A stretch of 61,008 bases of DNA. Source: Micrococcales bacterium. Lineage in GTDB: Bacteria > Actinomycetota > Actinomycetes > Actinomycetales > Cellulomonadaceae. Every line of letters starts with the position of its first letter. The stretch's first letter is position 1. The stretch covers positions 1 through 61,008 of the forward strand of contig WRET01000011.1 of NCBI GenBank assembly GCA_009779195.1. The letters run 5' to 3'. Made by a program: the position numbers and the translations under genes. Below, in pieces: positions 33,252 through 42,135 of this stretch. Under the pieces are notes generated by a model. It made no database searches, was not told the DNA's origin, and saw nothing but the letters and a program-made list of their open reading frames with translations.

Positions 33252-34497
33252 CCGGGCCTACGTGTGGGTCTGGCTGCCGTCCCAACCTGACCCGGTCGTG
33301 TCGGGGGTTCTGCGGGACCTTCGTGGGGACGGACGGCTCTGGTTCACCTACGGGCAGAGCTATCTGGCGCGTCCGGACGCGATCAGTCTTTACACCCCTG
33401 AGCTGCCCTTGGTCCGCGGTAGCCACGAGCCTGGCCGCCTCGGGATCGCCGGGTGCGTGCGCGACTCTGCACCGGACGGTTGGGGACAACGGGTTGTCCT
33501 CCACCGGCTCACCGGTGCCCGCGGGCCGCAGGCCGACCCGATCGGGCTGCCCGAGCTCACCTATCTCCTGGAGTCGGGGTCCAACAGGACCGGGGCGATC
33601 GACTTCCAGACCAGCCCCACGTCCTACGTGCCCCGCCAGTGCACCGCGACGCTGGACGACCTCCACCATGCTGCCGATGTGGTCGACGCAGGCGGTGTCC
33701 TGCCTGCCGAGCTGGCAGTGCCGCTGCTGCACGGGACGTCTGTGGGCGGCGCCCGCCCCAAGACGCTCGTCGATGGCCCCGACGGGCACGGTTGGATAGC
33801 GAAGTTCTCGTCCAGCGCGGACACCTACGACGTCATCGGCGCGGAGGCAGCGGCGATGCACCTGGCACGCAAAGCCGGGATCGACGTGCCCGACATCTGT
33901 GTCGTGCGTTCCCTGGGCAAGAAGGTGTTGCTGGTCAGACGCTTCGACCGGCCGGGCGATGGCACCAGGAAGCACGTCATCTCTGGTCTGACGATGCTCG
34001 GGCTGTCCGAGATGGGCGCCAGGTTCGGTTCGTACCCCGCGATGCTCGAGGTGCTCAGGAGGATGGGAGGCGGCCCAGGCGTGGCCAGGCAGCTGTTCGC
34101 CCGGGTGGCTTTCAATATCGCGGTGTCGAACAACGACGACCACCTGCGCAACCATGCGGCACTGTGGGACGGGACGAACCTGACGCTCACTCCTGCATTC
34201 GACATCGCCCCGGGCCCCCGCCTTGCCGAGACGTGTTCTCAGAGCATCGCCTACGGCACCACCGACGATCCGCTAGGCCAGCGTTCGGCAAACTTTGCAG
34301 ACCTCCTCGCACACGCCGCGGACTACCGTCTGCCGGTGCGCGAGGCGCGAGGCATCATCGACACCATCATCGACACGATCACCACGCACTGGGACGACGC
34401 CGCGGACTTCGCCCAGCTGTCGCACCACGACCAACAGACGATGCTCGGCAGGCAGTTCCTCCACCGGGCTGCGTCCTACGGGTACGACACACAGTGA
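33238..34497 (+). CDS. hipA: HipA-like serine/threonine kinase toxin
   Basis: A 419-residue HipA-family kinase. In E. coli HipA stalls growth by phosphorylating glutamyl-tRNA synthetase; the target here is unknown. The N-subdomain is present (YGQSYLARPDAISLYTPELP). The Gly-rich loop is TSVGGARPKTLV with Lys in GWIAKFSS. The catalytic NNDDHLRNHAAL and Mg-binding LTPAFDIAPG are intact, so it should be active. It converges on marR across 25 bp. Confidence 0.93.
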   Translation: MTTSDRAYVWVWLPSQPDPVVSGVLRDLRGDGRLWFTYGQSYLARPDAISLYTPELPLVRGSHEPGRLGIAGCVRDSAPDGWGQRVVLHRLTGARGPQADPIGLPELTYLLESGSNRTGAIDFQTSPTSYVPRQCTATLDDLHHAADVVDAGGVLPAELAVPLLHGTSVGGARPKTLVDGPDGHGWIAKFSSSADTYDVIGAEAAAMHLARKAGIDVPDICVVRSLGKKVLLVRRFDRPGDGTRKHVISGLTMLGLSEMGARFGSYPAMLEVLRRMGGGPGVARQLFARVAFNIAVSNNDDHLRNHAALWDGTNLTLTPAFDIAPGPRLAETCSQSIAYGTTDDPLGQRSANFADLLAHAADYRLPVREARGIIDTIIDTITTHWDDAADFAQLSHHDQQTMLGRQFLHRAASYGYDTQ

Positions 34498-34501
34498 CCC
34501 A

Positions 34502-34516
34502 CCGCCTCGACGGCGG
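34502..34516. terminator. Short hairpin between hipA and marR
   Basis: CCGCC-TCGAC-GGCGG between the convergent genes could terminate either, but no T-run follows. Confidence 0.3.
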
Positions 34517-34522
34517 AACGGT

Positions 34523-34981
34523 TCACAGGGCTTCTTCCATGCGGCCGACGTTGGCCAGCAGGCCGGCCAGGCCCTCGGCCAGGCCACCGACGACGTCGGG
34601 TGGGACGTCGTCGAAGAGGTCGGCGAGGAAGGCGTGCTCGGTGGCACGGCGGGCGCGCAGGTGACGGCGGCACTCGTCAGTGATGGTGACGCGGGTGGCG
34701 CGGGCGTCGTTGGGGTCACGGGCGATACACACCAGGTGCTCGTTCTCCAGGGCGACGACGAGCTTTTTGACGTTCTGGCGGCTGGTGCCGACGATCTGGG
34801 CGATCTGGGACAACGTGGGGTCGGGGCGGGTGGCGTTGGAGATAGCCTCCAGGACACCCCACTGTTTGGTGGTCACCCGGGGGTCGATCGTGTCGCCGAG
34901 CATCTGCATCCGGTTCGCGAGGATGAAGATCGCGGCAAAGACACGGCTCTTGGTGGTGAGGTCGTCCATGGCGCGCACCAT
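34523..34981 (-). CDS. MarR-family transcriptional regulator
   Basis: A winged-helix regulator of about 152 residues: helices KSRVFAAIFILANRMQML, VTTKQWGVLEAISN, the recognition helix in LSQIAQIVGTSRQNVKKLVV and the wing RDPNDARATRVTIT. MarR proteins usually repress genes next to them and respond to small phenolic or oxidative signals; no target is evident. Candidate starts are TTG 34990, ATG 34981 and ATG 34969; none has a clear ribosome-binding site. Confidence 0.88.
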   Translation of the reverse strand: MVRAMDDLTTKSRVFAAIFILANRMQMLGDTIDPRVTTKQWGVLEAISNATRPDPTLSQIAQIVGTSRQNVKKLVVALENEHLVCIARDPNDARATRVTITDECRRHLRARRATEHAFLADLFDDVPPDVVGGLAEGLAGLLANVGRMEEAL

Positions 34982-35014
34982 GGTAGGCAACCGTCGGGCT
35001 TGACTGCCGACGAC

Positions 35015-35482
35015 TCACCGGCCTTGACGCAGCTCGGCACGACGCATCTTCGCGGCGGTGCGCAGCGACTGGCGGGCACGGCTACGGTCACCAGCGGCGT
35101 CGTAGGCGAAAGCCAGGTGGTACCAGGACCGCCAGTCGTCAGGTTCAGCCTCGGTCGCCTCGCGCACCACGTCGAACGCCTCACGGGCGGCGACGCGGTC
35201 GATACGCCCACCGGGCCCACGTGGCAGGTCGTCGACCGGGAGCGCGTCAGCAGCAGCGAGGGTGTCGGCCATGACCTGGGTGTCGACCGCCAGCTTCCAC
35301 TCGCTCGCCACCGCCGCCACCACCATGAGTGGTACGACGAGCAGCACCACACCGAAGGCCACGGCGACGAGGTTCCCGGTGCGCACCAACGCCACCGCCT
35401 GCACCACCACCACCGCGGCGTACAGCACGAGCATGACCGTCAGCGCGACGACCACGCCGACGGTCAACCAGCGCCGGTTCAT
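35015..35482 (-). CDS. Two-pass membrane protein with a TPR-like tail
   Basis: A 155-residue protein. Two transmembrane helices (about 7-32 and 39-61) are followed by a soluble region with one or two TPR-like helical pairs (WRSWYHLAFAYDAAGDRSRA). It overlaps dapB by 4 nt and is probably co-transcribed. Proteins of this type are seen next to dapB in other actinobacteria; function is unknown. Confidence 0.8.
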   Translation of the reverse strand: MNRRWLTVGVVVALTVMLVLYAAVVVVQAVALVRTGNLVAVAFGVVLLVVPLMVVAAVASEWKLAVDTQVMADTLAAADALPVDDLPRGPGGRIDRVAAREAFDVVREATEAEPDDWRSWYHLAFAYDAAGDRSRARQSLRTAAKMRRAELRQGR

Positions 35483-36234
35483 CCCAGTGCGAGCAACGTC
35501 TCCAGGCCCACGGTCAGACCTGGTCGAGCTGGTACCTGGCGGATACCCAGCAGCACCCCAGGCATGAACGAGACCCGGTCGAACGAGTCGTGCCGGATGG
35601 TCAGCTGCTCACCCGGGTTGCCCATGAGGACCTCCTGGTGGGCGACCAGCCCACGCAGCCGCACCGCGTGCACGTGCACGCCGTCGACCACTGCGCCGCG
35701 TGCCCCGTCCAGGGTGGTCACGGTCGCGTCAGGCATGGGGCCCAGGCTGGCCGCCGCACGCGCGCTGGCGATGGCTGAGGCGGTGTGCCGGGCTGTGCCT
35801 GAAGGGGCGTCCACCTTGTCGGGGTGGTGCAGCTCGACGACCTCCGCGGAGTCGAACCACGCGGCGGCCAGTGTCGCGAAGTGCCGGGCGAGAACCGCCC
35901 CGACCGCGAAGTTCGGCGCCACGAGCACCCCGGTGCCTGGCGCTGAGCGCAGGTGGTCACGCACCCGCTCGAACGCCGCGTCGTCCCACCCGGTGGCACC
36001 GACCACGACGTGCACACCCGCGTCGACCAGCGCGTGCACGTTCTGCTCGGTGACCGCAGGAACCGTGAAGTCCACAGCGACCTGCGCCCCGGCAGCGGCC
36101 ACCTGGTCCAGGTCGTCGTCGATGTCGACCTGGGCGACCAGGTCTAGGTCGTCAGCGGCCTCGACTGCCGCCACGACTGCGCGTCCCATACGTCCAGCCG
36201 CGCCGAGCACGGCCACTGTCGTTCGTCCATCCAC
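35479..36234 (-). CDS. dapB: 4-hydroxy-tetrahydrodipicolinate reductase
   Basis: The second step of diaminopimelate synthesis, 251 residues. The Rossmann motif is VAVLGAAGRMGRAVV. The catalytic and substrate region is VELHHPDKVDAPSGTA, followed by a C-terminal ISNDS-like part (LTIRHDSFDRVSFMPGVL). The GTG start at 36234 has TAAGGT 6 nt upstream. It is followed by the membrane TPR gene. dapB near pnp and thyA is a conserved actinobacterial neighbourhood. Confidence 0.96.
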   Translation of the reverse strand: MDGRTTVAVLGAAGRMGRAVVAAVEAADDLDLVAQVDIDDDLDQVAAAGAQVAVDFTVPAVTEQNVHALVDAGVHVVVGATGWDDAAFERVRDHLRSAPGTGVLVAPNFAVGAVLARHFATLAAAWFDSAEVVELHHPDKVDAPSGTARHTASAIASARAAASLGPMPDATVTTLDGARGAVVDGVHVHAVRLRGLVAHQEVLMGNPGEQLTIRHDSFDRVSFMPGVLLGIRQVPARPGLTVGLETLLALG

Positions 36235-36240
36235 GACCGC

Positions 36241-36246
36241 ACCTTA
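36241..36246 (-). promoter_or_regulatory. Candidate -10 (TAAGGT) of a leaderless dapB transcript
   Basis: TAAGGT ends 6 nt before the dapB GTG, with no ribosome-binding site between. Confidence 0.5.
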
Positions 36247-36280
36247 TCCTGGCGCGACCTTGTCCTGGGGCGCGGGCCGG

Positions 36281-37099
36281 CTACAGCCCAGTCTTCCCGC
36301 AGGCGGTCTCCAGACGTTCGGCGAGGCGCCGCAGCTCGGCACTGGGCAGACCGGTGAACCGTTCGGTCTCGCGCGGGGAGTACTGGGCCTGGACGTACCA
36401 GCGCAGCGTCGCGACCATACGGTCGGGGCTCACCGGTCCGGGCCCCACCGTCCCCCGGACGAACGTGGCGAACCTCACCGCTGACAACCACCCGCCCGGG
36501 TCGACCCCGAGCAGGTCGACGCACCAGCGGTACAGGTGGCTGATCGGCACCCCCACCTCGTGGGCCAGGTCGACGGCACGGACCACTCCACCAGCGCACT
36601 GGGCCACCTCCAGCGCCTGGGCCAACAGGTCGCCGTCACCCACGTCCTGACGGGGCAGGCGGTCGACAGCCTCCCAGGTGGCCGCCAGCGCGCTGTCGTT
36701 GTCCTCCCTGTTCAGGGCGTTGACGATCTCGTCGACCCCGCCAGGCCCGAACAGCTCGTCGGCAGGGACCGGACCGCGCGGCACCGGTCGGCGCGGGCAC
36801 AGCCGGGCCAACCCGACTGGCGTCAGCCCGACGACCAGGCACACCCCCGGCCCGGTGGTCTCGCAGGTCTGCACGTCGAGCGCCGGGCCACGGACCAGCG
36901 AACCCTCGGCGCCACGCTGCCCGGTCAGCGGGTTGGTGACGACCGGTGCAGTGCCGGAGACGACGAGAACCGACCCGCGGACGTCAGGCAGGAGCACCTC
37001 ACACGTGCCCCCCGTGTGCCAGACCACCGTGGCGTGCTCGACGACGTCGCGCAGCCGGACTGGTGGTTCGAACCTGCGAGAACCGCCGTGCGCCGACAT
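36281..37099 (-). CDS. AraC-family transcriptional regulator
   Basis: A 272-residue protein with an N-terminal beta-rich sensing domain (about 25-115) and a C-terminal AraC-like double HTH (about 155-265). The first HTH is RAVDLAHEVGVPISHLYRWC; the second half is less typical (YSPRETERFTGLPSAELRRL). Its ligand is unknown. It lies downstream of the peroxiredoxin gene on the same strand, but a strong hairpin separates them, so separate transcription is likely. Confidence 0.82.
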   Translation of the reverse strand: MSAHGGSRRFEPPVRLRDVVEHATVVWHTGGTCEVLLPDVRGSVLVVSGTAPVVTNPLTGQRGAEGSLVRGPALDVQTCETTGPGVCLVVGLTPVGLARLCPRRPVPRGPVPADELFGPGGVDEIVNALNREDNDSALAATWEAVDRLPRQDVGDGDLLAQALEVAQCAGGVVRAVDLAHEVGVPISHLYRWCVDLLGVDPGGWLSAVRFATFVRGTVGPGPVSPDRMVATLRWYVQAQYSPRETERFTGLPSAELRRLAERLETACGKTGL

Positions 37100-37269
37100 G
37101 GCCCCATTGTTCCGTACTCATGCGTGTTACAGCGATATATTCACCCACCGCACGAGCACTCTCGGCGTGTCGCGACAGCGAACGACACCTACTGCGGTGA
37201 TAAGTCACGGGCTTGGGCACGACAGCGCGGCCCCCGGCAGTGATGCCCCCCACGCACCGGGGGCAAGCC

Positions 37270-37313
37270 GACAGCCTGTCCCCCGCCCCGCGTGGGGCGA
37301 AGGACAGGCTGTC
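37270..37313 (-). terminator. Strong hairpin terminator after ahpC
   Basis: GACAGCCTGTCC (37270-37281) pairs perfectly with GGACAGGCTGTC (37302-37313). An inner CGCCCC-GCGT-GGGGCG extends the stem. It begins 13 bp beyond the ahpC stop. A second hairpin (TGCCCC and GGGGCA) follows near 37243-37264. Confidence 0.75.
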
Positions 37314-37325
37314 GTGTTCAGCTCG

Positions 37326-37913
37326 TCACAGTGCGTCGCCCAGCAGGTTCACCACGTCGAGACCGTCGTCGCCCTTGTTCCAGCCGCAGGCGGTCAGCTC
37401 GTCGGACTGCAGAGCGTCGAGCACCCGCAGCACCTCGTCGACGTTGCGGCCCACCGACCCGGCGGTGACCGAGGCGAACTGGACCTTGTCGTCGGGGTCG
37501 ACGATGAACGTCACGCGGTCGGCGACGCCGTCAGCGTTGAGCGCACCCGTCGCGGCGCACAGCTCGCGGTTGAGGTCGCTGAGCATGGGGAACGGAAGGG
37601 TCTTGAGCTCGGGGTGCTGCACACGCCACTGGAAGTGGACAAACTCGTTGTCCACCGAGACCCCGTACACAACCGCGCCACGGGCCTCGAACTCGTCGTT
37701 CAGGTGACCGAAAGCTGCGATCTCCGTGGGGCACACGAACGTGAAGTCCTTGGGCCAGAAGAAGATGACCTTCCACTTACCAGCAGCGTCCTCGCTGGTC
37801 ACCGTGGTGAAGTAGTCATCAGCCGTCGACGCGGCGATCGTGGACAAGTCCCCTCCGGGGACCGCGGCGAGGCTGAACGCGGGGAACCGGTCGTCGATGG
37901 TGAGCAAGGTCAT
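37326..37913 (-). CDS. ahpC: AhpC/Prx-family peroxiredoxin
   Basis: A 195-residue 2-Cys peroxiredoxin that reduces hydroperoxides. The peroxidatic Cys is in FFWPKDFTFVCPTEIAAFG. A Cys in ELTACGWNKGDD near the C-terminus is the likely resolving residue. The ATG at 37913 has AAGGAG upstream. No ahpD or ahpF is adjacent. A strong hairpin ends the gene. The AraC-type gene downstream could be a regulator, but this is inference. Confidence 0.93.
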   Translation of the reverse strand: MTLLTIDDRFPAFSLAAVPGGDLSTIAASTADDYFTTVTSEDAAGKWKVIFFWPKDFTFVCPTEIAAFGHLNDEFEARGAVVYGVSVDNEFVHFQWRVQHPELKTLPFPMLSDLNRELCAATGALNADGVADRVTFIVDPDDKVQFASVTAGSVGRNVDEVLRVLDALQSDELTACGWNKGDDGLDVVNLLGDAL

Positions 37914-38130
37914 GGGGTGCTCCTTCGTCAGTTGGGGTCGTCCCCACGATTCTGCCACTGACCGGGCCAACCGTCGTCAACGCAACGGAGCGACACGCCC
38001 GAAACAGCACACGGACCGGGCTGGCACGGGCGACCCTGCGACCTGCGGGCCGTGCCCCTGACCCTGGCCACCTCCAACCTCTGCGGGCCCACCTGTCCTG
38101 GCCGTCGAGAGCCGGACAACCTCATGCAGG

Positions 38131-38577
38131 TCATTCTTGTTCGGAGCCCAAAGTGCGGAACCGGTAGAGGACGAGCTGGACGATGGGGTGGTTCCAGGAT
38201 TCTTGGGAGTCGATTCCTGGGGAGACTGGGAAGATAATCGCGCGGAGGATCTCGTCGTCGCCGGGGACTGTCATCATGGCGTCCATGAGGATGGTCTCGT
38301 CGGTGTGGTTCTCCATCTCCAGGACCATGGCGGGCCCGCCGCGGCGGGAGATGCGCTGGGAGAACCTGAAGGTGAGGTCCGCGAGCACCGGGGCATAGGC
38401 CACGGAGACGACCGCTCCGTCGCTCAGCTCGATGTTGATACCGAACTCGTCGTCCTTGAACAAGAAGACCGCGCCGTCCTGGACGTAGGGAATCTTCTCG
38501 AACGTTTCTTCATAGGACGTTTCACGGTCAACGTGCAGCTTCAGGGAGAAAGGCTCTCTGAACGTGACGTCGGCCAT
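38131..38577 (-). CDS. Conserved hypothetical soluble protein
   Basis: A 148-residue protein that I do not recognise. It is beta-rich and acidic (DVTFREPFSLKLHVDRET, VFLFKDDEFGINIELSDG, PVLADLTFRFSQRISRRGG) with no signal peptide or metal site. The ATG at 38577 has TATGCT 6 nt upstream. It is divergent from the first atypical kinase gene, with 120 bp between their starts. Confidence 0.65.
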   Translation of the reverse strand: MADVTFREPFSLKLHVDRETSYEETFEKIPYVQDGAVFLFKDDEFGINIELSDGAVVSVAYAPVLADLTFRFSQRISRRGGPAMVLEMENHTDETILMDAMMTVPGDDEILRAIIFPVSPGIDSQESWNHPIVQLVLYRFRTLGSEQE

Positions 38578-38583
38578 CGGCCA

Positions 38584-38589
38584 AGCATA
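38584..38589 (-). promoter_or_regulatory. Candidate -10 (TATGCT) of a leaderless transcript, 148-residue protein
   Basis: TATGCT ends 6 nt before the ATG at 38577. Confidence 0.5.
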
Positions 38590-38684
38590 GCTCAGCCTTG
38601 TGGCCGGACAGGCCAACTCTTGGGACGAAGCGGGATGAGACAAGTCCTGGCACCTGACCGGGGCCGTCGGCGTCCCGAGGCGTA

Positions 38685-38690
38685 TACAGT
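38685..38690 (+). promoter_or_regulatory. Candidate -10 (TACAGT) of a leaderless transcript, first kinase
   Basis: TACAGT ends 7 nt before the GTG at 38698. The same TACAGTGC word precedes the second kinase. Confidence 0.55.
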
Positions 38691-38697
38691 GCGAAGG

Positions 38698-40374
38698 GTG
38701 CTGACTGGCGACACGCTCTCCCAATGGCTGCAGCGGCGCGTGGGCACCGTCGTGTGCGGGCCGTCGGTGCGCCTGAGCCCGTCAGGTCTGCTGCGGGTCT
38801 CCGACCGGACCGACTCGCACCAGGTCCGCATCGGGCTGCCAGTGGTGCACGGCGGCCAGGCAGCCGTCGCCCGGGTCGCTGTCGACGGTGCGACGCACGC
38901 GTTGGCCTTGCGGGTGCAGGCAGTCGCGTCACCGGCCGAGCGGGCACGGCAGATGGAACGTCTGGTCAACATGGCGACCGTGACGCAGGCGGCCCACAAG
39001 AACCCGGCCGCGTACCCGGCGGTGCTGGGCGTGCTGGAGTCGTTCGTCGTGACGGTACCCGGTGACGAGATGGCGATCGCCAGTCCCGACACGCGTTACG
39101 AGCTGTGGTGCGACGTCATGGCCTGGTGCCCGTCCACCCTCGACGACCACCGCCAACGGATGGGCCCTGCCAGCCAGGCCCCTGCCCTGGTGGTGGCCCA
39201 GATGGCCCCCCTGGTCGCCACTGTGCACGCTGTGCACCGCGACCTGCAGGTGTTGCACCGCGACATCACCCCGAGCAACGTGCTCGTCGACGAAAACGGG
39301 CGGCTGCTGCTGGCCGACTGGGGCGTGGCGCACACGATCGCAACCGACCAGACCTCGACGCGCACCGAGCTGGTGGGCAACCGAGGGTTCTGCCTGCCTC
39401 CTGAGGCGCTCGCTGGCGACAAAGCTGTGGGCCGGTACACCGACGCCTGGTACCTGGGTGCCATGACGGTGTGGATGCTCACCGACCAGACACCAGGACC
39501 GCACCAGGGGCCCGCCTGGATGCCACCAGGGTTGCCCGGCGGTCGCGCAGGGCTTGCGCTGGACGAGGTGCTCCAGGGACTGTGCCGGCCCGACCCTCGC
39601 CAGCGGATGGACCTGGCGGACGCGGCGGCCCGGCTGCACCGGCTGACCAGCGCCACCCCGGCTGACTGGATCGGCCCGCCTCCGCCCCGGCCCTCGGTCA
39701 CACCGCAGGCCAGCGGGTCGGTGCCCGCCCAGCCCGTGGCACCGGCCCCCGTCGCACCTGCACCGACCACCACACGGCGACGCCGGCGCACGATCACGGC
39801 CGTCGTCGCGGCCGCCACTGCGGTCGTGGCGGCCGTCGTCGCCGCCGTGGTGTGGGTCTCGACCCGCCCTGACGGGCCCGAGGCGACCACGGATACTGTG
39901 ACCTGCTGGACCACCGTCGAAGGTGACTGCCCGGCCTTCGACATTATCGCCATTTCTTACTCGGTGTTCAAAGGAGAGACCGGAGACGGCACCCTCGCCC
40001 AGTGCTACCAGTCCGCCCTCGACATCAAGCCCGGAACGTTCGTCACGTGTATGTGGCCCGATCGCAACGTCGCAGTGCTCATCTCTCTTTTCGACGATAT
40101 CGACACGATGGAGAACCACTACCTGGGCCGGGCCGGAGCCACGAAGAGCACCGACGCGCCCCGCTTTGTCAACGGACCAGACGGACCGGTGTTCACCATC
40201 GAGCTCGAGGAGGGAACCACCTACATCTACTGCTTCGCCGAGCTGCCGATGTGCCTGGAGGCCGCCGGGAACGAGACGTACCCCGTCACCATGACCACCC
40301 GCCTCTTCCACGCGATCTCCCCCGAAGAGGCCCACCAGATCGCCGAGTACCTCGACAAGACCCGTCAGGGCTGA
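38698..40374 (+). CDS. Atypical transmembrane Ser/Thr kinase with Cys-rich ectodomain (copy 1)
   Basis: A 558-residue protein. A degenerate kinase domain (about 15-330) precedes a Pro/Ala linker, one transmembrane helix (about 366-388) and an extracellular domain of about 160 residues. The catalytic loop HRDITPSNVLV (near residue 187) and the metal site LADWGVAH (DFG replaced by DWG) are present, as are PPEAL and YTDAWYLGA. The Lys expected in the VAIK motif appears as Arg (LALRVQAV), and the Gly loop reads HGGQAAVA. It may therefore be weakly active or a pseudokinase. The ectodomain has six Cys: CWTTVEGDC, QCYQS, TCMWPD and YCFAELPMC. GTG at 38698 follows TACAGT by 7 nt. A paralogue follows 44 bp downstream. 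Confidence 0.85.
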   Translation: MLTGDTLSQWLQRRVGTVVCGPSVRLSPSGLLRVSDRTDSHQVRIGLPVVHGGQAAVARVAVDGATHALALRVQAVASPAERARQMERLVNMATVTQAAHKNPAAYPAVLGVLESFVVTVPGDEMAIASPDTRYELWCDVMAWCPSTLDDHRQRMGPASQAPALVVAQMAPLVATVHAVHRDLQVLHRDITPSNVLVDENGRLLLADWGVAHTIATDQTSTRTELVGNRGFCLPPEALAGDKAVGRYTDAWYLGAMTVWMLTDQTPGPHQGPAWMPPGLPGGRAGLALDEVLQGLCRPDPRQRMDLADAAARLHRLTSATPADWIGPPPPRPSVTPQASGSVPAQPVAPAPVAPAPTTTRRRRRTITAVVAAATAVVAAVVAAVVWVSTRPDGPEATTDTVTCWTTVEGDCPAFDIIAISYSVFKGETGDGTLAQCYQSALDIKPGTFVTCMWPDRNVAVLISLFDDIDTMENHYLGRAGATKSTDAPRFVNGPDGPVFTIELEEGTTYIYCFAELPMCLEAAGNETYPVTMTTRLFHAISPEEAHQIAEYLDKTRQG

Positions 40375-40406
40375 CAGAACCTGCCCGAAACGTCCCCGCC
40401 GCGGTC

Positions 40407-40412
40407 TACAGT
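40407..40412 (+). promoter_or_regulatory. Candidate -10 (TACAGT) of a leaderless transcript, second kinase
   Basis: TACAGT ends 6 nt before the GTG at 40419 and lies inside the 44-bp gap between the kinase genes. The second gene can thus be expressed alone. Confidence 0.55.
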
Positions 40413-40418
40413 GCAAAG

Positions 40419-42119
40419 GTGCTCTCGGGTGATGCGTTGTCGCAGTGGTTGCAGCAACAGCACACCCGTGCGATCCGCGGTTCGCTGGTCCGCCTGGGCC
40501 CTTCAGGTCTGCCGCAGGTCTCCAGCACCGTGGACTCGCACCCGCTGCGTGTGCTGCTGCCGGTGCTGCGCGGCGGGCAGGCAGCCGTGGCCAGGGTGGT
40601 GGTCGACGGGACCCAGAGCCCGCAGCTCGCACTGAGGGTCCAGGCCGTCTCGTCCCAGGCTGAACGGGTCCGGCAGATGGAACGCCTGGTGACGATGCTC
40701 ACCGTGGCCGAGACGACCCGCGCCGGCCCGGCCCGCTACCCAGCGGTGCTGGCCGTGCTGGAGTCGTTCGTCATGGCCCTGCCCGCTGACCAGGTCCCGC
40801 TCGCCGCTGCGGGCACCGGGCACGAGCTGTGGTGCGAGGTCATGCCGTGGTGCCCCACCAACCTGGCCCACGCCCGCGACGACGTCCTCGCAGCCGGACC
40901 GTCCGCGGCCCTCGCCCGCCTGGTGCCCTTGGTGCACACCGTGCACGCCATCCACGAGCACCTCAACGTCGTGCACCGCGACATCACCCCGAACAACGTC
41001 CTGCTCGACCCTGCCGGACGGCTGCTGCTGGCGGACTGGGGTATCGCGCACACTGTGGGTGCCGGGCAGACCTCCACCCGCACCGAGCTCATCGGCAACC
41101 GCGGGTTCTCCCTGCCACCGGAGATGCTCGTCGGCGACCAGTCGGTGGGCCGGTACACCGACGCCTGGTACCTCGGTTCGCTGCTGGTCTGGTTGTTCAC
41201 CGGCCAACCTCCTGGTCCGCGCCACGGCCCGGCGATGCTGCCCGGCGGAATGCCCGGAGGCCAGGCAGGAGCCGGGCTGGACGTCGTGGCACGCGGCCTG
41301 TGCACGCCCGACCCACGCCAGCGCATGGGGCTGGCTGAGGCCGCGCACCGCCTGGACCAGCTGCGGGGCGCTGGACCGTCCGAATGGGGACCAGCGGTGC
41401 CAGCACCGCCCGCCCCGCAGTCCAGCGCCACCGTGACGCTCGCCGTCGCGCCCGCCACACCCCCGCCACCTCAGGCCGTGCGGCGCTGGAAGGCGTTCTG
41501 GGTGCCCGTCGCCGTGGCGGTCGCTCTTGTGGTCGTCGCTGTCGGCGCCGCGGCGGGGTGGCGCCTGGCACACCCCACCAACGTGGAGCCCAGAACCGGC
41601 GCCAGCACCAGCACCGGCCCCCCGGCCAAACCGTCCTGCTGGGACGACCTGTCAGCCGGACGGTGCCCCGACGTCGATGTCTGGGACCTGGGCGGGGCAT
41701 TCCCCGTGAAACCCGAGGTGCGCCCGCCCGACTGCTCAGGACGGGATATCGAAGACACCCCAGGCGATCCCTCAGGCAACTGGTTGATGACCTGCGAGTG
41801 GACGTCCGAGACCGGAGACCAGTCCAGAGCGGTGAGCCTCGAGTGGTTCCGCGACACCGAGTCGGTCGCCGAGCACTACCGCGTCCACTCCATGTTCGAA
41901 GACACCGACAACAACGCACCACCGTTCCCCGACGGCCCCGACGGCCCGGTGTACTACCGCACGGCCGGCCCAGGGATCCTCGTCGCGTACTGTTACGCCG
42001 AGCTGCCGGTCTGCCTGGAGACGCAAGGCGACCCGAAGGTGATCGAACGGACCCTCGAACGTTTCATGAGCCTGACCAGCCGCGAGGCTGCCAGGCTGGC
42101 GCAGTCGTATTCCAGGTAG
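40419..42119 (+). CDS. Atypical transmembrane Ser/Thr kinase with Cys-rich ectodomain (copy 2)
   Basis: A 566-residue paralogue of the preceding gene with the same layout: kinase-like domain (about 15-325), one membrane helix (about 357-381) and an extracellular domain. It carries HRDITPNNVLL, LADWGIAH, PPEML and YTDAWYLGS. The VAIK Lys is again Arg (LALRVQAV). The kinase halves are similar along their whole length, while the ectodomains differ except for the six Cys (CWDDLSAGRC, DCSGRD, TCEWTS, YCYAELPVC) and the shared GPDGPVYY stretch. This suggests duplication followed by change of the sensing side. A lipoprotein gene follows by 16 bp. Confidence 0.85.
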   Translation: MLSGDALSQWLQQQHTRAIRGSLVRLGPSGLPQVSSTVDSHPLRVLLPVLRGGQAAVARVVVDGTQSPQLALRVQAVSSQAERVRQMERLVTMLTVAETTRAGPARYPAVLAVLESFVMALPADQVPLAAAGTGHELWCEVMPWCPTNLAHARDDVLAAGPSAALARLVPLVHTVHAIHEHLNVVHRDITPNNVLLDPAGRLLLADWGIAHTVGAGQTSTRTELIGNRGFSLPPEMLVGDQSVGRYTDAWYLGSLLVWLFTGQPPGPRHGPAMLPGGMPGGQAGAGLDVVARGLCTPDPRQRMGLAEAAHRLDQLRGAGPSEWGPAVPAPPAPQSSATVTLAVAPATPPPPQAVRRWKAFWVPVAVAVALVVVAVGAAAGWRLAHPTNVEPRTGASTSTGPPAKPSCWDDLSAGRCPDVDVWDLGGAFPVKPEVRPPDCSGRDIEDTPGDPSGNWLMTCEWTSETGDQSRAVSLEWFRDTESVAEHYRVHSMFEDTDNNAPPFPDGPDGPVYYRTAGPGILVAYCYAELPVCLETQGDPKVIERTLERFMSLTSREAARLAQSYSR

Positions 42120-42135
42120 GCCAGGAGAACAGTCG

